Shown piece after piece: positions 1 through 13,130 of a DNA stretch of 64,000 bases; the first letter of the stretch is position 1; each line of letters begins with the position of its first letter. The position numbers were made by a program, and so were the translations under genes. The notes under the pieces were generated by a model that worked only from the letters and a program-made list of their open reading frames with translations, was not told the origin of the DNA and ran no database searches. The stretch comes from Allacma fusca. Its lineage: Eukaryota; Arthropoda; Collembola; Symphypleona; Sminthuridae. The DNA lies in NCBI GenBank assembly GCA_947179485.1, contig OX359249.1, positions 47,319,415 to 47,383,414 on the forward strand, in the 5' to 3' direction.

Positions 1-288
1 CGTTCGTGTTTAATGCTTTGGGACACAGAGTGAGATCACCAGTTAGCTTCTTAGGTTATTTAGGATGTATTCATTGATGTGATAAAAGATTAAAGCAAAC
101 GAAACTGCGCATCTAGGGGATAATTTTGATTTGTGTCAATATGTATTGGATTTCACTTTGCATAACTGTCGATACATAAAATGTAAAAAAATGTGTATGT
201 AAGTTGCTAGCTAGGGTTACTACACCGATTTTAAATTGACTCAATCTTTTAGAAATACATTTCATATTTGCAGGGACTTCAATAAATC
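1..288 (+). other. 5' flank and 5' UTR of the IDH3G gene
   Basis: No coding sequence is visible here. A splice acceptor (TTTGCAG) ends at 273, so the 5' UTR just before the start codon (274-288) probably begins after an upstream intron that reaches toward or past the window edge. The rest is AT-rich and shows nothing recognisable. Confidence 0.5.
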
Positions 289-3200
289 ATGGCTGCTGTC
301 AGTCGGATTCAACTGCAGAAGTGCTTACAGAATATTTGGAGTACAAACTCATCCCTGAAGACCCTTCTGTGTGGTTCTAGTGTTTCAGGGGAATACCAGA
401 GAAGATGGGCAAGCCAAGCTAAGGTTAAGGTTAGTGTGGAGTATATACATTTTATTTTTCATGTATATATTATTTTTAATTGACGCGAACCTTTGGGAGC
501 ATAAAGTTGTTTTTACATCAGTATCCCAAAGCTAAGTATGGAGGCAGAAGTACTGTAACCTTACTCCCTGGAGGTGGAATTGGACCAGAGTTAACGGGTT
601 ATGTCAAGGAAATTTTTCTGTAAGTTATGGCCTGAATGTTTCCACTTTTTAGTAGAGTAGCTTACCCTGTCTGGAAGTTCTGTTTGTAGCATAAGCTTAC
701 ACCGATGGATGTTTTTAATTATATTACAGCTATGCAGGCGTTCCTGTTGTGTTCGAAGAAGTCAAGATCGACCCAAGTTCTGATAGTAATGAGGATCTAG
801 AGAATGCTATTACCTCTATCCGTCGTAATGGTGTTGGATTAAAAGGTATGCAATTGTCAATTCGGTTTGGAATTTATCGTATTCGTGTTTACAAATGTAA
901 CGGATGCTTGTAAATGTAAACACAGGGTAATCGCTTTGCAAACACGGATTTAGCATTTGGTTTTGACACTGAAAGATCAATAGGTAACTCATACCTTGTT
1001 AGAGTTTCGGAAAATAGATAATAAAAAGTATAGTGCCAATGAAGATACCTATTGAAAAAGCACATCTCAGAATAAGAGAAAAAGCAGCTAGCTACAGGTT
1101 ATCTTGAAAGTAGAACGAAAAAGTTTCTGTCACGTTTTCATGTACGTTGTTCGTCTGCTATTATTAACATGGCTATCAGATCGTCTTGCGTTTATTTTTA
1201 AACATGTTGAGTTCGTCGTGCCCATCCAGCAACAATTCAGTTATATTTCATTACAAACTTTTAAATTCTGTCAAATGGAAATTCTGGAAATGTAAAGGTG
1301 TCATGCTACTGCATTGGCACCACCAACAGGTTTCAGTAACATAACTGTTTACATTTTTTCTGTGATAGCAATTATTCAAAACAAGTTACAATTGTAAACA
1401 CAGCGGAGTTGTGTAGCACGGAGTATATTATTTAAAGTATATCATCATGTAACATGTACGTGGACTTATTGATAGCTTAGAATTTATTATTTTAATTGGA
1501 AAAGTGATGTCGTTCGTTAATTTACTTAAAATTCATGTAATTATTGTCTTCAGGAAACATTGAAACCAGAAGTTTGAGTACTTCAGTTATGTCGCGGAAT
1601 GTTGCTTTACGAAACGAATTGGATTTGTTCGTGAACGTGTTCCATTGCTACTCGTTCACCGGGATTCAGTCTCGTCACCAAAACGTTGATATATATGTCA
1701 TCCGACAGAACACTGAGGGAGAATACGCCATGGCTGAGCATGAAGTAAGTCTCCCAAATTCAGATGTCTTTCCCACATTGCAAACAAATAAAGTAAAAAT
1801 TATCCCACTCAATGTTACGAGACTTAAAATTGAAAGGACACTATTTTGGCGAGGGCTATATTTGTCTTAAAACTTAATTCTTAATTTATCCAATGGACGC
1901 GGAAAACAACTTTCCTAGACGTACAACTGAATGAGACATTTAACATACGTCCTTCTCGTTTTATTGTTAGTCGCAACTTTACTCTTCGTCTCTGATTTGT
2001 CAAGAACGCCTTTTGAGATTTTCATGAAAGAATCGTGTTTGCAAGGACTGACAATCCTAAACGTGGATGCCACAAAGCAAGTGCAGCTCCATAAAACGAA
2101 ATTAGTTTTCCATTTCATTGATCACTTGTTTATAACCACAAAGATTAACCTTCATGTTTAACGGCCACAGTGATTTTCCTCTCGCAGATATTTTACATGA
2201 TAATGGTACCGTTTTAAATGTCATCCCACATAATAATTTTTGTATATCTTGGAGATCCGTGTACGAGGGATCTACGGTGCTTCATTTATATACTTGAACC
2301 CAATGATCCGAAATACAAGTGAATTTAACTAAAATGGTTGCTTTGGCGTACAAACAAATGACTAGTATTACCATTGTAATTATAAAATGCAATTAAATGA
2401 CATCCCCAAAGAACCCTTCCTTCCGAAACGATCATTTATTACGGGAAAGCCCGAATCTGGAGCTCATTTCATACATATGTCAAAGTATTTGATTTGATAT
2501 TTTTACATTCTTGCAGAGCGTTCCCGGTGTGGTGGAGTGTCTGAAAATCATAACCAGAGAAAAAGCAGAGCGCTTAGCACACTACGCTTTTAATTTTGCT
2601 AGGAAAAATGGTCGGAAGAAGGTTACAACTGTTCATAAAGCTAATATAATGTAAGTTCAAAGTTTTTTACTTCAACGACCTACTGCATTCAAAGCTTGAT
2701 TTCTATTTGTAGCGCTGTTTGTTTTTGTGTTAAACTTTTAATGCTTTTGCAGGAAATTGTCTGATGGACTGTTCCTTGAAGTTAGTCGGGAAGTTGCCAA
2801 ACATTATCCAGAAATTGAACACAATGATATGATTATCGATAACTGTTGCATGCAATTGGTTTCCAAACCGAGTCAGTTTGATGTGATGCTCACCACCAAT
2901 TTATATGGAACCATCGTTTCTAACGTAATATGTGGGTTGATTGGAGGCGCAGGATTACTATCTGGTGGAAATTATGGGGATCATGTAAGTAGTGTATTTT
3001 AGTGCTGTAATACTGGACATAATTATGAGACGGAAATGTTATATTCTTTTGATTTCAATAGTACGCAGTTTTTGAACCCGGTACAAGAAACACAGGAACT
3101 GCGATTGCTGGCAAAAATGTCGCAAACCCTATTTCAATGCTGAATGGCGCTGTAGATCTGTTGAACCATCTTGAGCTCGATCATCATGCGCGTATTTTGA

Positions 3201-3571
3201 GGGATGCTATTATGAAAACTGTTAACGAAGACCAGATTCATACTCCTGGTACGTGTCTAGACTGTAGTAGCTTGACATCCACTTATTTCCAGGCGGTTTT
3301 ACATTATCTTGTATATTTTTATAAATAGATGTGGGTGGATCTGCTACCAGTACAGACGTTGTGGAAAATGTACTAAAACATTTAGCACAGAATGTCAAGG
3401 TAAGCCATTTTTATCATTTAAGATATGTAAGTCACAGTGTAACTAATTGTACGCTGTATTTGATCTGATCCTAATTTCCAAGTATGTTTTATAAGTAGTT
3501 CACATTCCTGACATTTGTCTTTCTTTAACTGAACGTATTCTTGTCTTTTCTAGCCTGGACTAGTCTTCTAA
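289..3571 (+). CDS. IDH3G: Isocitrate dehydrogenase [NAD] subunit gamma, mitochondrial
   Basis: This is a regulatory subunit of the mitochondrial NAD-dependent isocitrate dehydrogenase heteromer of the TCA cycle. Nine coding exons join in phase: 289-429, 522-619, 730-845, 1554-1744, 2517-2650, 2753-2984, 3062-3248, 3329-3399 and 3554-3571 (395 aa). An Arg-rich amphipathic N-terminus ending near YQRRWAS looks like a mitochondrial presequence. Family landmarks are [52 protein letters not shown] and [17 protein letters not shown]. The last string and the EHNDMIIDN region resemble insect gamma rather than beta subunits. The donor at 430 (AAG|GTTAGT) was preferred to an alternative six bases earlier, which would drop two residues. 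The final coding exon is only 18 nt. The gene is convergent with HCF. Confidence 0.93.
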
Positions 3572-5367
3572 AAGGTGTATCACGGAACACCGAAGTAGAT
3601 CCATTGCGCCGATTCTACATAGTTTGCTAGTACTATAGTCTGATTATGTCCCTACACTCACTTCGCTTTCATAGTGAGAGACTTATCCTGCCCCAAAAAA
3701 GTTTTTTTTGCAAGTCACTCAATCCAGACAATGCAGGCATTTAAAAGTAAATTGTAAATTTAGTTAGCGTGTAAGGAAATGTTATACATAGTATTTAAAT
3801 CAGAGCTATCGAAGAAATAAAATCTACAGCTTAACCACAAATGTTGTGCATGTCAATTAATTGCATACATTTTCATATAAGAATATTACATGTAAATAAA
3901 GCATGCACGAAAGTCCAGCTGGTCATTATATGACATAAGTAATTATATAAAACTGGTGTGGTCACAGACGGGTGAAAGGAATGTGATAACACTGATAACC
4001 GCAGTGTTTACATTCGTAACTTTTACATGTTCACGTTCCAAACTTGCATGTGTTTACATTCGTAACTTGAGTTTGCACTTTTAACGCCTTCAACTCACCT
4101 CAAGCAGTAAACACACCGAAATTACTTAAGCGGCTCTTGTTATATAAAGACATGACTTATTTCAAAGATTTTATTTACATTTCTTTCTAAATAAATTTTT
4201 ACACCGGCACACAATCGTGCAGGATATTATGTAAATAATGTTTTTCTTATTACATTATAATCATCTTAACATTACTGGATTTCTATAATTGTCGTAACTA
4301 TGTATAAAGATACTGTTACTAATATTAGCAAACGTTAACGATTGCTCAATACACAAATAACTGTACATATGAAATACAATTAGCTATTAATACATAAGAG
4401 AATAATAACATCATCAGCAAATGAGAAACGGCGAGTTTTGTACAACTCCTTCTCATAAATAATGCACGGAGTACAAAAAATTTACACAATTCAGAAACAT
4501 GAAAAAATCAATTACTTCAACAAAAAGTAAATACACTATAAGCACAAATAAACTAAAGCAAAACAATAATTTTTGCTATTTGTACACATCGGCATTCTAT
4601 ATACATCAATAAATCAGTAAGTAACTGGCAACAGTACTAACACAGCGAGAGATAATCACGTGAATGATAGTAATAGACAAAGGACAGTGGGAGTAGGAAG
4701 GGAAATAAGGGAAAGCAAAGTTAGCAACTTTATTACAATACAACAGGAGTTTAGTAGCGTAACACTAGATCGAATTAGTTATAACTTAATAAAAAACTTG
4801 CATCCTAGTCGTGTAATATAATAACAAAATATCCGTCCTTGAAACTGTTCCATTATAACACTGGATATTGTCAAAACAAGATGACTGGAATAAATGCAGG
4901 GTGAGAGCGGAAACTTGGAGGTTCTTTCTCAACAACTTTATTAAGGAAAGGAAAACAAGAGGAGAAACGTCCCGAACTAAATGCTGACTTAAACTCTAGA
5001 TGAAACGTAAGGCGAGCTACTGAGACCAGCGCATAGTGGACGCTACACAATGTCATAACTGGCTGTCCGAACAACCCACAAAGTCCTATAGGGGTATTCT
5101 AACAGGTTTCTTGTTTTGAGTTGAGATTTAATAGGATTTACGGGAGTGGAGAGGAATTGCATTAATATATCTAAAATTGGTTTCCCCGCCATACTAGTAA
5201 ATCCGTTGGTACAAGTATCTGAACAACGATCTGAAGCTAGCGGCTGACAATATCTGTACCTTAAAACATTTCGTAATAATAATTTAATTTAAAACTAAAA
5301 TAATCAATAACACTGGATGGGCGTAGGGCCAAAATGCATACTGCGTCTTTCACTTTCTGGTAATCAA
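3572..5367. other. Intergenic and 3' UTR region between IDH3G and HCF
   Basis: AATAAA signals for IDH3G occur near 3816 and 3895. On the opposite strand, TTTATT near 4164, 4730 and 4938 could serve the convergent HCF transcript. A 19-bp string starting GTGTTTACATTCG occurs twice (about 4004 and 4046). No gene is seen. Confidence 0.5.
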
Positions 5368-8300
5368 CTACTCACTTCCATCTTCTAGCTTAATCTTCTT
5401 GCCACCTGGCCCTGTCTTGCCGGCAGGTCTTTTTGCCACAACTTTGACTGGTACAAAATTCGGGAAAGCTGATTCTGGAAACAAATTGCACATGAAACAT
5501 TAAAGCCAACAGTAATATGATTTTACTCCTGAGGACTACTATAAAAAGGTTAGACACTTCAAGCCACTAAAAGAAAATATGCTAATTATCGTCCATCAAA
5601 ACTGACCTTGCAGCCACCGGACTTGCGTTGCCGGACCATATCCTTTTTCATTTTTAGCTGCAATACGGAAGATGATTGCTGGTTTTGTGGTAGTATCGAC
5701 TTGTGCTGACTGAAGGTGGTTATTGTAAACAGTACAACTATTTTGTGATCCACAGTACACACGAATGAAGGACAAATTGGGTGATGTTGTCTTTGACTCG
5801 ACCTACAGAAAAAGCAGGTATCATCAAAAAAATATATTATATAATGCCGTGACAAATATAAACATGTACACGTGCAGGGAGTAATTTGAAGAACCATTCG
5901 TGACACAACTTACAGAACTCGCAGCGGCTTGCTGCTGTTTGACAGCCAAATAAACGGAGTACTCTAGGATATCGCCAAGGGAGTTCTGTGGTGGTTCCCA
6001 GGAAATTAAAGCACCGTCGTGAACTTTTGAGATTTTGATGGCACACGGCGCTCCAGGAAATCCAGGGAAACAAGTTTTGAAAGCAGATACCTGATTGAAA
6101 AAATATCTTATTGGTGAAAATGAGAACATATGAAAACTGTTAAGTAAATAATCACATGACGCTTTAGTTGTTGTTAACAGACGTCTGGAAAAGCTTTCCT
6201 GTTTACAATCATGCAATATAACCTAGTAATAACTCATCTTTATTTTTAAAATTATGATTTATAGATAACTATGAAACAGTACCTCACTCCAAGGACCTCG
6301 GCCACATGAATTGACAGCGCTAACTCGGAATTTATACGCTGTACCAGGCAGCAGTTCAACCTTTTTCTTGACAAATTCCAAATCCTTACTGACATCAGAA
6401 TCAGGCTTGAGTGAAGTAAGCTTTTCAGATACAGTGAAGAAGTGCTTAATAACGAGTTGATTGCTTGTCACGTAAGCTACATCCATCCACGCCAAATCTT
6501 TTTTCTCCTCCTCTGTAATAGGAGTCTCAGTCTTGATAGGAGTTTGTAAACTTGCAGGAGTTACTGCTGAGGGTGTTGGTGTCGTGTTAGCAATCAAAGG
6601 AGCGGATCCTACCTCAGTTTTGATAGATCGAGCGGAACTTACTGCAGCAGACGCAAGTGTACTTAAAGGATCATTTCCTTCCAAAATACTGAGAAGGTCC
6701 TCAGATTTAATGTTATCCGATGATGGGTACAATGCTAGATTGCTAGAGTTAGCGAGTACAGAATGATTGGCGATATTTTTGGCTGTAGTAGCGAGTGCGA
6801 GCTGCCCATCTGCCGTTCGTACTAAACTTACAGAATTGCTACCATCTAGGAGGCCCAAGTCACCTTGCAGGATGGAATCCACAGCTTTCGCATCTGAGGT
6901 ATCTGACTCGCTCATTGCGGCGGCAGCATCGTCAGCACATAAGCCAGTAGCGCTTTCATCAGAAACCCCAAGAGCAGCTGCAGCTGTGGTGGATACAATG
7001 GAGCCATCAGCAGTTTGAAGCAGTATGGTTGGTAGTCCCTGGGAAGAAAGATCGGGCACAAATTCTTTACTATCACTCAAAGTTTTATGTTGCTGATCTT
7101 GATCTGCGGAAGTAACTCCTCCTTGCTCCAGTCCTGAGTTATCACTGCCTTCACCTGTGTCCATACCCTCGGCTTCTTGGGATATGTTACCCGCGTCTGC
7201 ATTATCAGTAGTAGATTGCAACTCATTTGAAGTTTGACCACTTGCTACGTCTCCTGGATTGATTAATTGAGTATCTTGATCGGCTAAGGGAACTCCTCCA
7301 TCCTCCGTAGCATCATCTGCGTTGCCAGCAAGAGGATCTTGAGGATTTTCACCGCCTTCCTCTGAATCTTCATTCGGATTTCCTCCCTTAAGTCCTAGGC
7401 TTGTTTTCCAATCAAATTTGGAATCCTTGGTAAAGCAACCACCTTTAAGCCCAAGGTTGGCATTCGCATCTTCAGGATTCTGAACGCTTACAATATTATT
7501 CACAAAATTCTGGTTACTACCGTCATTGGACTGCAAAAGAATACACAAATCTCCATTTGCATCACGTGTTATCATGGGTTTTCCATTCTGAATGCTATTC
7601 GCTAGTACGATGGCTGGTTTGGACCCAGCACCTTGTGCTTGCATGCTCTGAGCTCCAACTACTATATTTCCACTAGTGGAGGGTACTTGTATTGTGGATA
7701 CACCTAACAGCGGTTTGGCCCCAGCAGACGTCGTAGTTACATTTTGTCCAGCCATTACAATGTTACCTGCAGACACGGCGCCTTGCAGTTGAGAGAGACC
7801 AATGATTTGCTGTCCTTGTTGATTCGTGGTCAAAATGGTTGGTTTAGTTCCACCATCACCAGTACTCACCAGTTTCACAATAGCTGGCATATTTTTGCCA
7901 CCAGCTCCTTGAATAGTGGCTACTCCAGGACTGGAACTCATACCGGGTTTTGTTTGGATAACCTTGGGTACAGTAGCAACGGTCATTCCTTGGCTGGTCT
8001 TCAAAACTGTAAGAATCTGTTGACCACCTGGAGAGGTGGTTGTTCCTTGTCCAGGCTTCTGTAAAATCACGTATTTTGTCCCAGAGGGTAAGCCTTTGAT
8101 TCCAGTTCCAGGAGTTGCAAGGCGAACTGTTTGAGAGCCAGCTGCTCCACCAACTGAGGCAACCTTCATACCACTTTGAGAATAAATGGTTTGGGCAGTG
8201 CTGCTTGACACCAATTTGACGGGCTGAGGGGTTTGAATTTTTTGTGTGGCCGCTGCAGCTGCAGCTAAGGCTTGCATTCCGCTTAACTGTTGAGATACTG

Positions 8301-11300
8301 ATGGAGACTGGGCTGGCGATGCTGGTGTTGATCCCTTGAGAAGTGTGGGGGTTAATACTCTTACTTGCTGGTTGCCCTGTCCCACCTGAATCGGAGTTCT
8401 AAATCGGACAATTCCTCTTGCCTGCGGAGTTGCAGTTGATGCTGCTCTGGGAGACGGCACTCGATTTGAAAATAGGACGTTACTGGCTGTGCCAGCAATG
8501 TTGGCAGGAAGAGAGACGAGGCTAGATGCAGTTGGTAAATTTGCCGGACTCGCAACCGAAGCTGCTGCCATAGGTGCTGCTGCGGAGACGGAGACAGGCT
8601 GGGGTGATTGTACAGCAGTTGGTACAGCAACTGGACCAACACCTATGTAAATTCCCAAAATCTGGATTATTACTAGAACTTAGTAACGACATATCACAAC
8701 CCTACCACATATTTAAATTATAACGTGAATAATAAAAAGTAACTAGTTTTTAGTACAACAAAAATATCGTGGTACCGGAAATGAATTTACACATAATTAT
8801 ATGAATTAATATATGTAACTCATTAAACAATATAATTACCAATACTTTACTTGCACACCTTTGAAATTCCGAAAAATTATGTTGACTTACCAGGCATGGC
8901 AGACACAGCTGGCTTCGAAGCTGGAACTGGAGTCATGATCGGTCTCATCGTTGGTAAAGCTGGGACAGGCATGGGGGAAAATGTTGGGGTAGCTGCTGCG
9001 GGAGCAATTAGTGGATCTTTTGGTACCGGCGCATCGTACTTTTGAATCTGAATTAGGTAACCTTCTGCATTTGCAACAGGTGTCCACGATACTTCCAATG
9101 AATTTGTGGAGGCCTTCACTAACTGCACCCTTCCTGGCGCAGGTGGTTTCTCAACTTCCAGATACCACAGATCTTTGCAACAAACCTAAAAACATGGATT
9201 ATAATAACACAGGATGTAAACATTAATTTATTGAAACAGCTAAATACTACATAATGTACAATACTAGATTTTAAATAAATTATTGTACTTGATTGTTCCA
9301 AGCTTTGCGATATCCATCTCTTCCAGACCAAATATACAGTCTATTATGAATAGCGATAGCACAATGTCCGGCTCTCGCCCTGGGTATTGATTCATCTAAC
9401 GCATCCATCTGAACATTCTCCCATGACATCGATTCTGCAAATAAGTAAATTGTAACAATTTTAATTTTAATTCTTTCTACAACCGTCCAACAACAATGGT
9501 CCTAAATAAATGAAAACATAATCTAAACTTCATTCTTTGCAAAATAGCCACTTGCCTAAATTAAGACACGCTAATGAGTTAGTACATTTCCATTCTTTTT
9601 CATGATTCGTTGTCGTCTTCAAATCGTCCAAAACAAGAGGGACCCAACCACCAAAGATGTACATTTTATTGCCAATTAGAGTAGCACTGTGTAGAGAACG
9701 GGGGAGGGGTATTGTGCCTGACACTGACGGTTTACTCCATTCCATGGTATCTACACGGACAGATTTAATTTCAAATTTGGTTTTTTGTCATTGGACAACA
9801 AACAAGCAAAACTAATGACAACGACCTCTGACAAAGCATAAGAAAATGAAACGAAGCGCCTAGCTGTATACGTACCCAAATGAAGCATCCACAGGTCTCC
9901 CAATCTGCATCCACTCATGCCTCCATAAATTATCAGACGAGGTCGAGATCCGTCCTCTTCAACATAACTTACGGCAGTATGCGATTCTCTCGGCGATGGT
10001 GCTGTTCCAAACGTGGTAGGACGATCCCAGCATACACTGTTGTTTGGTTTTAATTCTAAGGCCCACAAGTCATCTAAATAGCGAGGAATATTATTCTTGG
10101 GATCTTCGCTTTCGTTTGCAAGTCCACCGAATAAATACACTACGTTGTTGATTAGTGTAAAGCTATGTCCCAATCGTGGACAGGGCTCAACATCGCAACC
10201 ACTACGAGCTGGTTTAGGTTTCAGCTTTTTCCATTCCCACCTTGCAGCCTAAAGTACAAGAGTTAAAAATAAATACTTGTGTTTATCTCATACATAAATA
10301 CATCTAACAGATACACAAACCGAAATTCGGCCAGTATTGTACTAAATCAAGAATAAAACGCAAATAAAATTATGAAGTAAAATAATTTCGTCGAAAACTG
10401 GACGTATTTTAAAAATTTTATTATATTTCAATTTGAATTTGCTGATTTCTACATTAAATCAGCTAAGCTAGACAAGTTTTTTATCAATCTTTTGAGCAAA
10501 TATCTATACTTCTTATACAACTTGCCAAAATTATAAATCGAATTCATACATTGCATATTCGGCACTGATGCAGTTTGTTAAGTATTTCAAACATAACGCA
10601 ATAATCAGTCTACATCCGAAGACTTTAATTAACATGAATTATCTAATATTTCGTTTTTTTCTTTAATATCCTGAAATTCTTCATAAAATATTCCTATGTC
10701 CATACAGAGCTGTCTTCGAGAAAAAGTTACTACAATAGCTGGTTATACTCCTTCGTTGGTTTCACCGGTATGTTTCATAAAAACCTTCCTGTCATCCAGT
10801 TTTTGAAAACAATTTACTGTCAGCTTTTTAAATGGAAAAAATGTTTGAGGAGTATTTGGTAAAGCATACCCGGCTCTACCCTATATCAAACCGGCCACAA
10901 ATATTTCAAATTAACTCTCACTTGCAGGTTCTACCGTCTCAATGGAATACAGAAAAAATATTCCTCCAAATCATTAAGTTATCCACATAATCTAATATTT
11001 CACTTAAGTTAAGCGGGAAAAAAAATTAGTACACATGCCTGTCAAAACAGTATTATTTATCAAATCATATATTTACCTGCAATTCATACAGGTCGTTTGA
11101 ATACCGCCCATATTCAATCATCCCACCAAAAACTAAAATCCGGGTTCCATCAACAACAAATCCGTACGCGGCACAACCTGGAGGTATATCCCCTTTCACT
11201 GACGGCTGGAACCATTGATTTGTCACTGAAATTACGTAAAAAAAATCAAATTAACATCAATGTCGAATCATACCAGATGAGCAATTTTTCAAAAACTACT

Positions 11301-12391
11301 GAAAAAGAGAATAAATTCCCTCGTCCACTTCAAGGACACTCCACCGTGTTGCTTACATGAGTTCGTATTCAGTATCAGCCAAGCAACATTACTATTACCG
11401 GGTGCAGGACTCTGCCCCCATGGAAACGAGTACTTAATCTAAACTCATCAACTAATCACTGACCATAAATCCCTCAACATGTCAACAGTATGTCTCACTT
11501 TACATAATTTTGGTACGTCATGTACATACACTACATTAGAAATACATTATTACTCAAACTCAGGAGTCAAATTCTAGCAAAAATTATAATTTTGTTTTTG
11601 AAGCTTTCAACAAAATAAATATATTGAAAAACACATAAGACACAAGGCTTCGTCAAACACACTCCCGCACTCATCCAGGAAACTTTGTATTTGAAACGTT
11701 CTGTCTAAATAATAAAACTTTTACCCGACATCCCATTTCAGGACCAGCAAAGAAACACTGTCTTTAACTTCCCCCTGTCACACTACCACTGTCACCTGTC
11801 AACATTGTAATTTCTGAATTTCATTTATGTTTCTCTTTTTCAAAAGTCAATCTTTGAAATTCCAACAACGGCAACAACTTAACAAAATACAACTTGAAAG
11901 CTTTCCCCTGTACATCCTTGAACGTTCCAATACGAAAGTTTCCAGCCTCAAGTAACGTTACCTCAAGGAGCTACATTTAGAAATAACAACAATCATAATA
12001 ATTTATTATTTTAAAAATACATAAAAATTCATTTCATTCACTCAACAGTTACATGAAACAACGTCAAGTCTCCACTTCTATCCTCACATTTAAAAAATTC
12101 AAGTTCACGTCATTCAAAAACACACGCCCATTCAAATTTGAAATCCAGACAGAAAGACATGATGAAGGTGACAAGAAGAGCCTTGGTCAATGGAGAATTA
12201 CCCGGGGACGATTGACATTAAAATATCTGACCTGTATTGTAAACGTGAAGTTCATCAACAATGCCTTCATTCCCCCCGCCAAAGACAACCATCAAATCTT
12301 TGATGGCCACGGCTCGGTGTCCATGTCGAGGTCGGGGTTGTGACCCGGAGGTCTCACTGACCCGCTTCCATTTGAGCGCGGGTACGGCCAT
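5368..12391 (-). CDS. HCFC1: Host cell factor (HCF) transcriptional co-regulator, kelch plus fibronectin type III
   Basis: This is a nuclear scaffold that recruits chromatin-modifying complexes to transcription factors. Ten coding exons on the minus strand join in phase: 12391-12232, 11225-11077, 10248-9876, 9750-9556, 9434-9289, 9185-8891, 8642-6283, 6090-5914, 5802-5607 and 5474-5368 (1385 aa). Residues about 8-345 form the kelch propeller ([57 protein letters not shown]). An Fn3 segment starts near 353 ([17 protein letters not shown]). A Ser/Thr/Gln/Gly-rich low-complexity middle follows (about 440-1150). Tandem Fn3 repeats ([39 protein letters not shown]) precede a basic KKIKL tail. Start 12391 is the first in-frame ATG; a GTG codon lies 33 nt upstream in the same frame. 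Intron 4 begins with GC. Confidence 0.93.
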
Positions 12392-13130
12392 CCCCCATGA
12401 GGTATTCCCGGATTGAAATGTCACTCTCGTGTGATGTGACCAGGGGATCCTTTCACTACAAATAAATTATCCGACCCTTGTCACAAACTATAGTGTATAT
12501 CTACTGCTCGGGCAATAGTTGTTTATTACTAGACACACACACACACACACAACTTTCGAGCTATTCCAACGATGACAACTTTTTCATTCCAAAAACTTTA
12601 CCTCTCATAAATTCAGGACAATACAAGAATCAAAAGATACTGCACCGGGCTCATTTCAAATCTCCAAGAATTCCTCTCCTGTAGAAACTGACGACGCTCG
12701 ATTTTACTCTCTCGCTCCAGTTCAGCCCCCACGTCTGCATGTGCTTCTCTTCATGTGCTCTTTTGGCAACTGCATTGGCGCACTTACTTCGGGAGGGAGG
12801 CCTTTCCCTGCCTTTCCCCGCCTTTCCCACAACTTCAACATCTCTTCCCTTATGGATCCACCAGGAGCCTGCCTCACTCTCACTCTCCACTCTCCTATAC
12901 ATTTGTAGTACCGGCTATATTATACACTAACTCTCATGGTCAGCCCTTTCCACAAGGCCTTCCCTATTTCTACCTCTGGAGGAGACAGGCGTTGTTAAAG
13001 GGAATAAATCTTCCTTTATCAACGCCAAAGCACTTCTTTCATCAATAGTTTTGTCAACGGTGACTAGATGGCCAAAGCTGGTGTAAGCTTCAAGACAACA
13101 TTGACCGGAATAATTACACAAGCTTTAATG
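12392..13130 (-). promoter_or_regulatory. Probable 5' UTR and promoter region of HCF
   Basis: This stretch upstream of the HCF start is less AT-rich than the sequence beyond 13200. It contains an 83-codon minus-strand ORF (12902-12651) that resembles nothing I know and could be an upstream ORF in the leader. Position is the only evidence for a promoter; no core element was identified. Confidence 0.3.
12533..12552. repeat. (CA)n microsatellite
   Basis: Ten uninterrupted AC dinucleotides. Confidence 0.95.

Noticed and set aside
12651..13121. Several ORFs on both strands upstream of HCF
   Set aside because: No family resemblance; the less AT-rich composition here makes random ORFs more likely. 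Only a possible uORF role is mentioned.
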